Shown: positions 22,734-34,140 of the stretch, piece after piece | How the letters are laid out: every line of letters starts with the position of its first letter | Numbering within the stretch: the first letter of the stretch is position 1 | Origin: Syncephalis plumigaleata | Lineage: Eukaryota; Zoopagomycota; Zoopagomycetes; Zoopagales; Piptocephalidaceae | Reading direction: 5' to 3' | NCBI GenBank assembly: GCA_025201365.1 | Contig: JAIXMF010000094.1 | Coordinates: forward strand, 1 to 41,373 | DNA: 41,373 nt | Notes under the pieces: generated by a model | Seen by the model: the letters and a program-made list of their open reading frames with translations, nothing else | The model's database searches: none | What the model was told of the DNA's origin: nothing | Position numbers and translations under genes: made by a program

Positions 22734-25023
22734 TCAATCGCGTTTGATACTTGCATTCATGATCGTTTGGACTTGCTCGTCATCCCATTCCGTGTCGTTT
22801 TCATTGCGATATAAAAGGACATTTGGAACGCATAGGTACACGTACTAGTGAAAGAAGGAGATATCGTTAGATGGATACAATCAAACAGTAGAGCAGTTGT
22901 ATAGGTTCATAATACTTACATCACGATATAGACCCTGCATCTTCATTTTAACAAAGCATTTGAGCTCAACTCGTGGCTTTATGAAGAAGCGATATAGGCC
23001 GGAATCTACCGGTACAATGCGACATAGATCGTCACGAACAATCTGCCATCCCTTCCCGTTGTAGTGAAGACCAAGTGCTCGGATTAAGCTGTGTAAATGG
23101 CACTGAATTGCCGTATGGTATATTAAATCGTACACCTGTGGACACTCGACCATTAGCATGCTATGTATCATCTAGACAGCCTTCTTGGCAATACTCACCT
23201 TGTCCAATGTGCCGGCAATACAGCAACTATCGGGCAATACATCCAATTGCTCGTTTAGCGTATGCTTTAGTGTTTCCTGATGACCCATAACGCCACCAAA
23301 ATCACGTACTACAAATCCAACTAGCTTGCCGGTTTGTTTGTCAAAACGAGCCAGTGTGTTTTGACCATGAGCCTCAAAGGCAAATCCATACTTGTGCGCG
23401 GGTGTCAAGAATGCCTTTAGATAGAGTGCTGCGTATCTGTATCAATTACATCGTGTATTAGCATTATGTGGTGTCGCATTAGCACATGTCAGCTACCTTT
23501 CGAAAAAGGCCACTCGTTTAGCCTCGGTATCCAGATTGAATGCCGTCACGACAAATGGCACGCCATTGGCATTACGCTCAACAAGTGCAGCACAAACGAT
23601 GACATGCTCATTGTCTCCCGTCTTCTGGATTGCCTCTTCGCGGATAATGCACGACAAATGCTTAGCAACATCCGTGTCAGGATGTGTAATGACAGCGCTG
23701 GCCACCTCCTTTGCAACCTTGAGGATATCGGCATTGTCGGCCACCAGCTTGTCAAGCAGCCCGATCATACCGGGTCCCATGTGTGTGGACCATGGCGTGA
23801 TAGTACGCAGTGCCGACGTCACTTTAATACCCAGGCATAGCTTGATGGCCCATTCCGGATGCTCAACGGGCACCACTGTACGTAGCGATGCTTGTGCTTT
23901 GGCGGGCAACGTACCAGGCAGCAGTTTGACCTGTGGAAATCGCGCAAAGATATTCGGCAGTTGACGTGGATGCGCTGGTAGCACCGCATAGCGTGATGCA
24001 TCGGGAATGGCCGCTCGCGTCTCCTTGGGCATCAATCGGCTGATGTGGTGCTCATAGTCACCGCGTAGTGTGACGTCATCACGCGGCACACTCACAAAGC
24101 AAACATCAAGCATGCTGAGATCGTTCCTACTGGAAGTGCTTCCAACGGCGGTAGAGCAAAACGAGCCTTGTGCATCTAGGTATACAGTTAGCGCGTCTTT
24201 CTTTCTCCCCACTTGATGTTGTCTCGTGCATTTGTCTATTATTGTTATGTAACTTACAGGATGCGTAGCATGTCCTTCAACGATACTTTGTTCCCATTGA
24301 ATTGGCGTAGATGCCAGTGTAGGAGTGGCATTTCTATGCTCAAACGCATACTCCACTTGATTCATGGAACTGGCTAGCTCACCACATAGTTCGGCAGTGG
24401 ATTCGCTGGACTGTTGCTGCCAATGGCCCACAGCTCGCATCAATTGGCAAGCATCGAGGGATTCGGTCAATAGCACAGACTGACCATCGATATCCTACAT
24501 TAGCAATTATATAGTGCATTAGCGAGCATGCTACTTTGACTAAGCAATAACACCAACCTCACTAGACAAGGTAATAGCATGTTGTTGTCGTTATTATTGA
24601 CATCTTCATTTGACACGACAACATATGCCACTGTTTCCAGATCTTCTGGATGTAGGAATGAAACATGCGGCAAACGGCCTTCTTCATGCTTATCAACAAT
24701 GGGATAATGGTATAAAGGAACCATAAAATCGCCAGTCTTTACCGATCTTGATGCTGGCTCATGGCTTGGTGTGCGTATCCAGCACCATAGACGCGATGAT
24801 GATGACGATGTCGTGCTTGACGACCGGTGATGACATGGCAATCGACCAGTTGCTCATTGACGACACAGCTGAGCAGACGCGAGAATGTGGCATGATGTGC
24901 CTGGTGGGTGTTTATAAAAACGAGCAGGTACAATGGACTTGCTCGTCTTCTTGCGGATAGATCGCTACTATTCAACAAGTGGCCATGACTAACCGAGGAT
25001 ACAAGCGTTGGCATGGGTGACAT
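22734..25023 (-). CDS. IucA/IucC-family NIS siderophore synthetase, frame broken twice
   Basis: Six minus-strand exons: 25023-24563, 24494-24258, 24175-23497, 23436-23199, 23135-22920 and 22844-22734. The ATG at 25023 is preferred over an in-frame one at 25173. A TATA-like element (about 25158-25165) and a GATA site lie between them. Family marks in order: FSRLLSCVVNEQL, EGHATHPMHKARFALPPLE, YAVLPAHPRQ, KLCLGIKVTSALRTI, EAHGQN and VVRDFGG (ATP- and substrate-binding residues). These enzymes adenylate citrate or similar acids and condense them with amines, as in rhizoferrin and aerobactin synthesis. About 647 aa are expected (family 580-650). The frame shifts by one base in exon 1 (between about 24780 and 24860) and again in exon 3 near 24116-24126. 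This may be sequencing error or recent decay. Multiple introns show the gene is nuclear. Confidence 0.85.
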
Positions 25024-25093
25024 TCTGACGATGGAGGAATAGCAAAGTGAAGAAACGAGTGCACGACGTGAGGATACGTTAAACGTTGACGGA

Positions 25094-25102
25094 ATCTGAT
25101 AA
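25094..25102. promoter_or_regulatory. ATCTGATAA GATA site (iron-type)
   Basis: A perfect match to ATCWGATAA, the element bound by fungal iron-responsive GATA repressors (Urbs1, SreA, Sre1, Fep1) in front of siderophore genes. It lies 71 nt upstream of the preferred start of the siderophore synthetase. Confidence 0.6.
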
Positions 25103-26246
25103 GAACGGGACAGTTGTAATGGCAGAGCAAGTCGAGCCGGTAGGAAACAGCGCCATTTATTTAAGCCATTCATTTATGTTCTCAGCACTGGCAACCTCGG
25201 CTAATTCGAGAAACGAAACGAGTAAAGCACAGGCTAATAGGGAAGACCAATTGTAAACAGGCAAGAAGCAAGTACGAACGAGCAAAACTCGCATTGTTCC
25301 TTGAACAGTCGTGGCAGTATTTCTCATTGGCGTGCTTAGAGCCTTGGTGATTGCTTTTCGTTACACGCATGCTATACACGCCCCTTTTTAGATGTACAGT
25401 CGACGGGATATTATCGATGCGAGAACCCCTTTCGCATAGGATTACTTGTTTAGACAGAGTGGCATTAGCCGTCTCATCTGATAAGCGTCATATTCTCACT
25501 TACTCATTCGCTCATTCATACATGTGTTGCATAGTAATTCATCTGTTGCTGAATAGCAATAGCCTGCTTTATTACAATGCATCAATGATTATTTCTAATT
25601 GTTGCTCTCGCTACTCTATCAACCAAAAGTGAAGCTGTTTAAGCATATCCATTGAGCTGTAGAAACATTCAAGGTGTTTATACTCAATATTAGCATAGAA
25701 AATGAACAGGTTACAGTAAGGCAGGTCACTATGGCTATGACACCCATGTGTTACATTTTTAGCCAAGTTATGCGGCATGATGACGGATTAAAATAGTCTC
25801 ATCTGATATTCTCGGTCGCAGCATCTGATATGATTTTGTCGTGAATGAAACACGAGTTCGGGTATTATCGGAAGTTCGGCTTTATTGCTAATGAAGAGTG
25901 TCCAGTAGAATGCAACGAACAAGTAGTACATGCTGCCATTATCATCTGAAAATCAAGCAAAGATGGGTGGTATGGTGCGCGTAGAATGTTCTTCGTAGTC
26001 ATGACGTTCTTCTATCTGATGACATGTGTGTTCTTTGCTCCATAACATCAGATATCCACCATCATGCCACCACAACATATCATATTCCTGCAGTAAGGCC
26101 TCTATCTTGCCGATACTTCATATTGAAGTCAACAATACGCACAATAAATATTAATACAATTGTATGAATCTGTTTATTGTTACTCTTGTTACGATGAATG
26201 TTAATGAACTCATTACAACATACGTTCTACTCTATCTGTAATATGC
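25103..26246. other. Long upstream region of the siderophore synthetase
   Basis: About 1.1 kb without a convincing gene between the synthetase start and the 3' end of the GPATCH4-like gene. Its only visible structure is the set of ATCWGAT motifs. Confidence 0.5.
25476..25484. promoter_or_regulatory. Second ATCTGATAA GATA site
   Basis: A second perfect ATCWGATAA about 450 nt upstream of the siderophore synthetase start. Shorter ATCWGAT cores follow at 25801, 25823, 26014 and 26047. Confidence 0.55.
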
Positions 26247-27464
26247 TTATTCTTTGGATTTCTTTCGTTTCTCCTTCTTTACTTTCTTCTCTTTCTTCTC
26301 TTTCTTCTTGCTTTTCTTCTTTGATGAACTATCCCGAGCATCCATATCTTCATCGACGTGTTTTCTCTTCTTTTTCACTACTTTTTCCGTATCCATTCGC
26401 CTTTGTTCCAAGCAGGTCCCATCACTTCCAGGCTCATCCGCTTTCATTATTACTGGCGACATTGACGTAGTCAGCACTTCTACACGCGCTAATTTGGCCG
26501 GTTGCTCAACTCGTGCACCTTTACGCGCTGTACGACCCTCACATGCTGCGAACAATTCGGCATCTGTAATGCGAACACTGTAGTCTCGTCCATCATCATC
26601 ATCATCATCATCATCCGATTCTGAGCTAGAACCATTAGATGTAGCGTCATCGACCGGTGCCGTTTTGTTTACGTTTGATGGCAGTCCATTGGACCCACTG
26701 TAGTCTACATGTCAGTACAATCGTTTACTCTTCTCTTCATTGCATTAACCTACACTGTACCCGTCAATCCACCACTGCACTTGCCACAAATGTACCACGC
26801 ATCCATATAGGCATTGCTGCTGGTTTCGTTGCTACTTTAGCCGTATCTTCTACATCGCTCTTATCCTCCGTATCCGCTGCTTTTTGCTCTTTTTCTCCTT
26901 CTTCTCTTTCTTCTTCTTTTCCTTCTTCTTCTCTTTATTGTGCTTCGATGGTCGCTCTGTACTAATAATACCCATACGATTTCGTTCTACACCGCCTTTA
27001 CTCGAAGTACTGAGCATGACCTAGCATTGCCATTCAGATGCGATTAATCCTCGATTGCACCAACGCTCCCTATTGCCACTTACACCGCTGTCGCCTTTCT
27101 CCACTTTGATTGCACTAGAACTCTTGTTGTACACATGATCCCACCATGCAAATCCCCAAGTATCGCTACCGGAACCCAACTATATTATGGCAACAAGTAT
27201 ACTCGATGTTATTCATCCATGTTAATTGACAATAGCCGTAAGTAACACTACATACACCCTTCGAGTCGTCTTTTTTAGCCAGCGATATGGCGCGAGTGAT
27301 ACCCTCTCCCTCACGACCTAGACCTTTTCCACTAATACATTCATATTAATACATGTACATAGCCAGTTGTCGTCATATGCTATCCCTTACTCCTTCCAGC
27401 CGTATTTGCTGAGCTGTTTAGCTGCAAACTCGCCATAACGATGCTCGTTGGTAGGCACTGTCAT
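26247..27464 (-). CDS. GPATCH4/Tma23-like nucleolar G-patch protein, apparent one-base frameshift
   Basis: Exons 27464-27391, 27331-27256, 27179-27084, 27020-26781 and 26704-26247 on the minus strand. The first two exons encode a G-patch (YGEFAAKQLSKYGWKDGKGL, then GREGEGITRAISL). Exon 3 carries the GPATCH4-specific FAWWDHVYNK (human HWWNELFNK). Exon 5 carries AACEGRTARKGAR (human QACEGRTAHKAAR), an Asp8 tract and a Lys-rich nucleolar tail. Known members act in the nucleolus; human GPATCH4 stimulates the helicase DHX15 in ribosome biogenesis. In the Lys/Glu-rich part of exon 4 the frame is lost next to a five-base homopolymer (26881-26885); one extra base would keep it open to the next donor. 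The exon 4 donor (26781/26780) is a non-consensus GTGCAG, so that boundary is uncertain. Confidence 0.82.
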
Positions 27465-27727
27465 TACAAGTAGGTTACTTGTTGCAAAGATATAAAAATA
27501 AAATAAAAATAAAAGTAAAAATTCAGCATTTGATGAAATGGCATTGTTGTGTGCATGTGTTGCAATGTAGTATGAATCCATTGCTTCTTTAGTCTCTCCT
27601 CAGTTCCTCACCATCACAACCGACGATATTCCGTTCTCTTCCACTTATCAACCAGTTGCTTTTCAAATCTTACTTTATTCGCTGTCAGACTCAGCCATTG
27701 CCAACACAGCCTGTGCCGTGATTCACT

Positions 27728-28077
27728 ATGCGTTTCCTTATTAACCGTGCCAATCGAGTTGTTGAACGTCAACGCTTCTTCCAGGTATTGCATATATCCT
27801 AATATTGTCGCGTCAGCTGAATTGAAGCAACTACTACACATCAAACACTCTGCTAACCACTTCTCTGTCACGCGCAGACTGGACCCTTGTTTGTCTGGCA
27901 AAAGACCAGTCGTGATCGTGCCGTCAATCTTGTGTTTGGCACTTTGATTACTGGTGGAGTTATTGCATCCACTGCCGGTCTAGCTAGCATGGCCACCGTA
28001 AGTGCTTTCCAGTTAAATGGATAAAAGGGGAGGTATACGCGCTATTCAGCTAACATCTATTTGTACAGGGCAAATAA
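27728..28077 (+). CDS. COX7: COX7a-like small mitochondrial membrane protein (61 aa)
   Basis: Three exons, 27728-27784, 27878-27997 and 28069-28077; the last holds only Gly-Lys-stop. The N-terminal RVVERQRFFQ is the conserved Q-x-x-FQ motif of cytochrome c oxidase subunit VIIa. A short loop with SRD and one transmembrane helix (LVFGTLITGGVIASTAGLA) follow, ending MATGK. Length and topology match COX7a (about 55-60 aa), a peripheral single-helix subunit of complex IV that also contributes to supercomplexes. A different small inner-membrane subunit is possible. Intron 1 has a GCTAAC branch site and intron 2 a CAGCTAAC branch site. The gene is divergent from the GPATCH4-like gene, with 263 nt between their starts. 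Confidence 0.65.
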
Positions 28078-29712
28078 TTGCTATTGCCGCTGTTGGCATC
28101 GACTTACTTGCCGTTCATTAGCAGCCGGATCTATCATGCATACATTGTCTAGTATAGCTGGATGTGGATGTCCATTGATTCATTATGGCTATACGTCGTT
28201 GCATACACGTTTATTTGCAGCATGTCATGTTAATGCGGTAAACAAGATCATTTCCATACTTTCATACTCGTCTCCATTAAGTATCAATGACCATAATTAA
28301 TCAAAGTGATTCCCTATACTATTGTGCAAATGTTTGTAGTCATTATTGATCAGAAATACTACAAATAACACTAGTGACAAGAAGCAAAGAAGGCAATGCG
28401 AGCATCATCATCATTACATAGCATGATCATTGATGGTAAGAAGTAGTTGCTACGAACAATTGCATTAACACGACAATTGAGCAATGACAAACTAATGAAC
28501 GAGCGTGTCATTACATGGCAGTAGAATGGTGTATAATTGCAAACTAACTCATTGGTAGCTATTTAAACAATATCATGGAGGTACAGCTTTTATTCCCGTT
28601 CATTGTCCATAGTGAATGGATTGTATTGCGTATACATTAACTGCACCAGCAATGCTAATAGTATATGACTGACCATACATCTTTATTGTATTGAGCAGTG
28701 CTGCTTCAATAGAATATGAATTCATCGATCGTAATTAACAGCATGCCTATAATATCTGAATAAACCATTCAGCAACTGGCAAACAATTGCATAATATCAT
28801 TATGTTCATGCTATGACATGCTAGTATCTAATCGATTACACGTATCTCGACAATGTACTTTGTTATTTACGAATAAACTAATCAACGAGCAACCAAGTTA
28901 GTCTACAGTCATTCCAATATCATGAATAGCTTGCACATATGATTATGAAGTATGCGAATATTGTAATAGCATGCTCACAATTATTCCATTCATTCGATGT
29001 AATGTAATTGCTTATTTAGCATTGAACACTCTATCCATCGATAAAGAAATCAATATAAACAACAAGTATATGAGCAAATCTGATGCAAATGAATAGTACA
29101 CTCACAAATATCATAATTAATTTACAATAACGATTGGCGCTATTCATAATGAGTATTCTTTAATGCTATTCGATAGCTACTGTAGATTTGTCTATAGATT
29201 GTAAGCATGGTTGATCCGGTCAAGTAGACGGTGTTTAGCAATACTACGGAGGTGTAAGCAGCATGATAACCGCTCTCTCTATTAGCAATTTGGAGGTCGC
29301 TGAAAGGAAGGAAACAAGCATAGAGCTAGTGGAAACACGATATGCTTTATTAATCTATCCTTAAAAAGGGCCATGGCACAATACGACAACATGGTCAACC
29401 GACAAACGAGATAGTTATTCCAACTTTGCTGCCTCGCTTATTTCGCATAACACGATGTTGCTGTTACAGCATGGTGCTAGATTTAAGGAAAGATTGATTT
29501 GCCTTTTACTATGTACATCGTTTAATCCCCTTATTAGATTAGGAACGTGGTTTCTTATGACGCACATTTGTTTGACGTGTATTGATACAATGAGGACTTC
29601 ATGGTTAGTAAAAGAGAAAAGAGGATACTATGATTATTGAAAACATGTACCCCAATGAATACTGAAAATGTTGTGTAAGTGGTTAACACGCGAATAGCAA
29701 CGTCATCTCGAA
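28078..29712. other. Long AT-rich intergenic region
   Basis: About 1.6 kb with no credible reading frame, tRNA or snRNA, and no match to the other repeats in the window. It is the longest featureless stretch here. Confidence 0.5.
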
Positions 29713-29860
29713 CATAAAAGCAGCGTATTGTTTGTGGCTTTATTCGATACTTTACACTCATCTACAACGACTGCAACGACCACACCTTCGCCTATCGCTC
29801 TTCTTTCAAGTAACGTTTAAACTTATTTCTAACGGATTATCGACAGTTCTATGCAACAAC

Positions 29861-30271
29861 ATGGTCTCCTTCCGGTCATTATCGTTCACCGCCATCGTAG
29901 TCTTGGCCATCCTTGGTAGTGCCAATGCTGCTCCTATGAATCCACTTCCTGGTTCCCAGTCTCTAACTGGCGGACAGGGCAACTTACAACTGCAAGCAGG
30001 GCAGATAGGAGGCCTAACACGAGCACCAAGCCAGAGACTGTTAAAAAACCTGCAACCCACATCCCAAGTGACACCAGCGGACCGGGATCGGATAATAGCG
30101 GACAATGATAAGATACTAACGAGCAATATTAAGGTACTAGCGGAAGGTATCAAGAGAATAGCGCTAAATAAGAAGAGAATAGCGGGCCTGGATCAGATAA
30201 TAGCGGACAATAATAAGATACTAGCGGAAGAGAAACAGCAATTAGAGAATCCGCAACGACCACGTCAATGA
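29861..30271 (+). CDS. Small secreted coiled-coil protein (136 aa), unknown
   Basis: Single exon; the ATG at 29861 is chosen because it opens a textbook signal peptide (VSFRSLSFTAIVVLAILG-SANA, cleavage before APMNPLP). The mature 113 residues are cysteine-free. Residues 24-75 are Gly/Gln/Pro-rich, and about 76-130 form an amphipathic helix with I/L spacing every 3-4 residues. The helix contains a near-repeat, IIADNDKIL and IIADNNKIL, encoded by two almost identical stretches (30086-30118 and 30191-30223). A TATA-like CATAAAAG lies at 29713-29720. No family was recognised. It could be a secreted effector or cell-wall protein of a host-associated fungus; that is only a guess. Confidence 0.7.
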   Translation: MVSFRSLSFTAIVVLAILGSANAAPMNPLPGSQSLTGGQGNLQLQAGQIGGLTRAPSQRLLKNLQPTSQVTPADRDRIIADNDKILTSNIKVLAEGIKRIALNKKRIAGLDQIIADNNKILAEEKQQLENPQRPRQ

Positions 30272-30484
30272 TCTAATACAAGATATACGCCAACGACTGA
30301 TTTAGCTACTGTTTTGGATTTCTAAACTGATTTTAATGATATTGCTGAACAATAATAGAACAGTATTTTGGATTAATAAACAATAGATGAATTCAAATAA
30401 CTAGTGTGTGTATGTAGTACATTATGTAATCATTGTCATTTATATTGGAATGTTTGGATAGGGAAACGAGCAATGTAGGATGGG

Positions 30485-32235
30485 ATGATTGATGCTAGAT
30501 GAAAGAGAGGAACGAGTAGGCTAAGATACAATGTTGATTTGACGGGTAGAAGATAATGAAGCAATAATGAGATAGGAAGGGATACAGTAATGACATGTCA
30601 ATATAGATCAAATTGATTCACGTTTATTAATATTGCTAGTGGATGCTTGTCAATGATGGATGACAACGAGTGTTGGCTGTAAGCATTAGCATGGTTGATT
30701 ATCCCGGTATACTGTCATTGTTGTTGAATATTAGTTGATTGACAATTAGAATGGGAATTAGTACATATTGTCTGGATATTGTCACTTGCATTAGCAATGA
30801 ATAGAAATGTCAACTTACCGAATAGAATGGGCATAGTATGTAGTCAATGTCATTGACATTTGGATGTTCTAATTGTAATATTGTTAGTGTATTGTAATAA
30901 ATGAACTTACCTGTAATTAATACTTATGAATGAATGAATGAATGGATTGTAATAAAGTAATAAAATATGTTATGTCCCCATCATATCCGCTATCTTCGGA
31001 CCGGGCCTTCCCATCCATAAGTGAAGCGCCATGCTAATACAGTTGAATGTCTTGCGACAAATATCACTATATTACTAAAAATTAATGTAATTGCATTTGG
31101 AGTACGTGCCTATCAACATATGTACGTCCACCCACCACAGGTGAACATACATCGCTTCGTGTGGTTGTGCAAATTAATACTAGCAAGTAACCATTACTGT
31201 TATCGTATTAATTACGAAGCCGTTGATAGGGATGTTGTCGTCACAAATGCGCTTACATCAACATTTAGCAATAGGGACTACGGTGGCCGGTATATGGGCA
31301 TTGATCACAAGCGGAAACACACACACTTGTGGCAATGACCATATACACATTGACTGATATGGACGATGATTGTTGGCTAGGCGACCACCGCCATAGAACA
31401 ATGCTGCCACGGCCGTAGTCGTTCGCGATATATTCAACCGCGCACATGCAATGGGATCAGTAAACTAGCAATGTAATGTATCTAAATACATATGGGCTAG
31501 TTTGGACATAACATAAAAAGGGAGGGAGGATTTTGATGTACACAGGCATATTACAGTTTGAATAGAATAGCGCGAATAAAGAGTGATTAAACATACACGA
31601 AAACATACCATTAAATAATGTCAGTCACCACAGTATCAAGTAAACTAGACTCCCTTCTCCAGCGAAGGCAGCAACATGATGGTCAAATATCATGGCAAAG
31701 CGTCGTTTAAGTGATACTATGGTGGCAAATTGACCTAAACACATATCAATATAGAATAAAGATACATGTTCAAGTATTTGCAATCCAATACATTTCATAA
31801 TACTTGTATAATAGATGGACTATCACGCTACATTACAACTTAATGATCTATAGAAACAGTGCAGCAGCTGTCCCAGATTATAGCCAGGATCCCTCAATGT
31901 GAGATAAATATAAATATTACCTGGGACAAGGACAGACGCTGCATGTTTCTGCAATCTCTTTCCCGAACAGTTCCCGGAACTAGTCAGCATGTAGTTAGCC
32001 TCAAAAGAGTCACATGAAACAGGACGAGCGGAAAGAGAATTGCATCGCGATAGCATCGTATTATACAAGCATACGAAAGCCCGCAAGCAAGCACGAATAG
32101 AAGACCGAAAGCCCGTTACAAGCTCCGTCTCACGCTGGCCGTGATAGGATTTCACCACTTCCAGTATTACGCTGCACGCAAGCAGTTTACAGAGCACTGA
32201 CCTATTTTATTATGTATATGTACAAACAAGAAGTA
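30485..32235. repeat. Dispersed non-coding repeat R1, copy C
   Basis: Longest copy of the family. It aligns with copy B from 30485 and with copy A from 30605 to about 32235. The middle (about 31850-32090) is highly diverged from copy A. It lies just downstream of the secreted-protein gene and is followed by a purine minisatellite. It keeps the minus-strand donors at 30910 and 30817. Confidence 0.7.
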
Positions 32236-32237
32236 GT

Positions 32238-32465
32238 AGTGGAAAAAGAGAGAAAGTGAAGAAGAAGAGTAATGAGATGAGATGAGAAGCAAGAAGAAGT
32301 AATGAGAAGAGAAGAGCGAAGAAGTGAGGAAGAGACGAAGAAGAAGCGAAGCAGTGGAGTGAGATGAAGTAATGAAAGATGAGGGATGAGCGAAGCGAGG
32401 AAGAAAGAGTAAAGAGAAGTGGATAGGAAGAAGCGAGGAAGAAGCGAGGAAGAAGCGAAGCTAAG
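32238..32465. repeat. Purine-rich minisatellite (GAAGAAGCGAG-type)
   Basis: About 230 bp that is nearly all A/G on the plus strand, built of irregular GAAGAAG, GCGAGGAAGAA and AATGAGA units. The corresponding place in copy A (about 3020-3080) has a much shorter version, so the tract has expanded in copy C. Confidence 0.85.
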
Positions 32466-33129
32466 CAAGCTGTAGAATCGAGCGCTATTTATTTGTTAAA
32501 ATGACGTCGTTAATCGTCATTTGGTGATTCAAGTAAGTATTAATGATGCCTCATTGTAATTCATTTTGAAATTTAGTATGTCAATAACCATCCACTTCAA
32601 TAATCCAACTTGATCATATCCTTGTATTTCATTTCATTTTATTTCTTATATATGATCTTTTTACTTGAGCATTGCATAATAGTGTTTATTATAATAAAAT
32701 CAGGTATGACAACGTTTAAAAAGAGAGAGAAAGGATATATCTAGTATGTGCAAAGGGCGCCGTCATTATTACCATTTAGACTGCACGCTATTCTGTATTT
32801 GGCAATAAATGCTTTATTGATAGTGATAGTGCTACATTCTACTTCATTTCTTAGTTTAGCATCTACGATTATTTTATTACGAATGATTTGTCAAGGAGAT
32901 TAGTCGAGACAGCAGAGTCTATTAATGTGTGTGCTGATATGCCGTTTATCAAAGGTGAAACGGTAAGTAACGCTAAAGTGGCACGTACCTGAATGAGTGG
33001 GACCAGCTCAAACCAGGTGGAATCCTTATTGGTAGAGATGTAACGACGAACCAGTCATCAGTAGAAGTATCGCAAGCCATTACTAATGAGTGTCGTTTCT
33101 CGAGTTCATGTCATTCACGTCTAGTATGT
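32466..33129. other. Intergenic, includes a partial R2 repeat
   Basis: AT-rich. 32795-32880 resembles the start of repeat R2 (CTGTATTTGGCAATAAATGCTTTATTGATAG-type core). Nothing else was recognised. Confidence 0.45.
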
Positions 33130-34140
33130 ACATTTCCTATGTTGATCAATCTACTTCTAAATTGCTATTTTGCGGACGATTGTTATTGTTATTGCTATTG
33201 TATTGCTGACGACGATTATTGCTGTAGGTATTGTTGCGATTCCTCTGTAAGCAATTTCTCGCAATGTGGCCTAGTTCGTCACACGCATAGCAACGTCGTG
33301 CATTACTACTGTTGTTATTACACCTGTGGTTGTAATTGTTTCGAATATTCTGGAATCCTAAACTGTTTAGTGCTTGAACTAACGCATCAATATCCATAGA
33401 TGTGACATTGCTATTATCTTCCTTTCTTGCTTCGTTTGATACTCTTTGACTTCTGCAGTGTTGCCGAGAATAATAAAGGGCGCGTGTGGTGAGGATGTAT
33501 CATCAAGACTGCAAGGATTTGCTCGAAGGGACTCAGTCAAATCATATACCGGAAGTGTTTGTTGGAATGCCGCAATGAGTTCTTCGTCTATTGCGCTGGG
33601 GATACGACTACGAATGACCGTGAACCTGGTAATATGTTCTTCTAAGTCGAGATTATCCGTCCACTGCAAACTAGATAACTGCAACCGAGCGATGGAAGCT
33701 GACCGATTGCCTCCATAACGTACGAGGATATCCTTTTTAAACTGCTCCCAGGTCTTAGGTGCCTTGGGACTAGCACGCATGGATTGATGCCACATTGCCG
33801 CTGACCCTCCTAATCACTGAACAGCCCAAACTATTTTCTGTGCTTCGTTGTAGTCGCTAATTTTCCATACTTGTTCGACAAGGTTGCACCAACGGTCCAC
33901 AGGAAACCCATTTTCTCCTGTGAACTTCGGGACCGATGATAAAGGTGATCGATCAGTCTGCACCATTGATTATAACAATAAAGCAATACCTTACTGAAGT
34001 GACTGACGCTTGGAAATGAAGACGATATGTAAACAATAATACTGATAGACTTGCTGAAACCTTTTGACGAAAGTGGTATCAATAATACGGTGGCAGTAAA
34101 AGAGAGAACGGTTGCCACTAGTGTACCAACTACAATTGAC
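33130..34140 (-). mobile_element. Ty3/Gypsy-like retrotransposon fossil, Gag part only, broken
   Basis: On the minus strand the remains of a retrotransposon Gag are visible: a Retrotrans_gag-type helical region (around 33400-33900, with a W-E-Q-F-K style motif) and, 3' of it, a CCHC zinc knuckle (CYACDELGHIARNC, near 33260-33305) in an Asn/Arg-rich tail. No protease, reverse transcriptase or integrase and no LTRs were recognised nearby. The element is clearly not whole, with at least two breaks in the remaining part. It looks moderately old: the motifs are readable but most of the element is gone. Confidence 0.75.

Noticed and set aside
24180-24257. Continuous frame across the second intron of the siderophore synthetase
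   Set aside because: Reading through avoids stops but destroys the conserved HPMHKAR motif. The stretch has a GTAAGTTAC donor, a GCTAACT branch site and a CCTAG acceptor, so an intron is the better model.
25182-25632. Small open frames upstream of the siderophore synthetase
   Set aside because: They have no family resemblance, no supporting splice or start context, and overlap the presumed promoter region.
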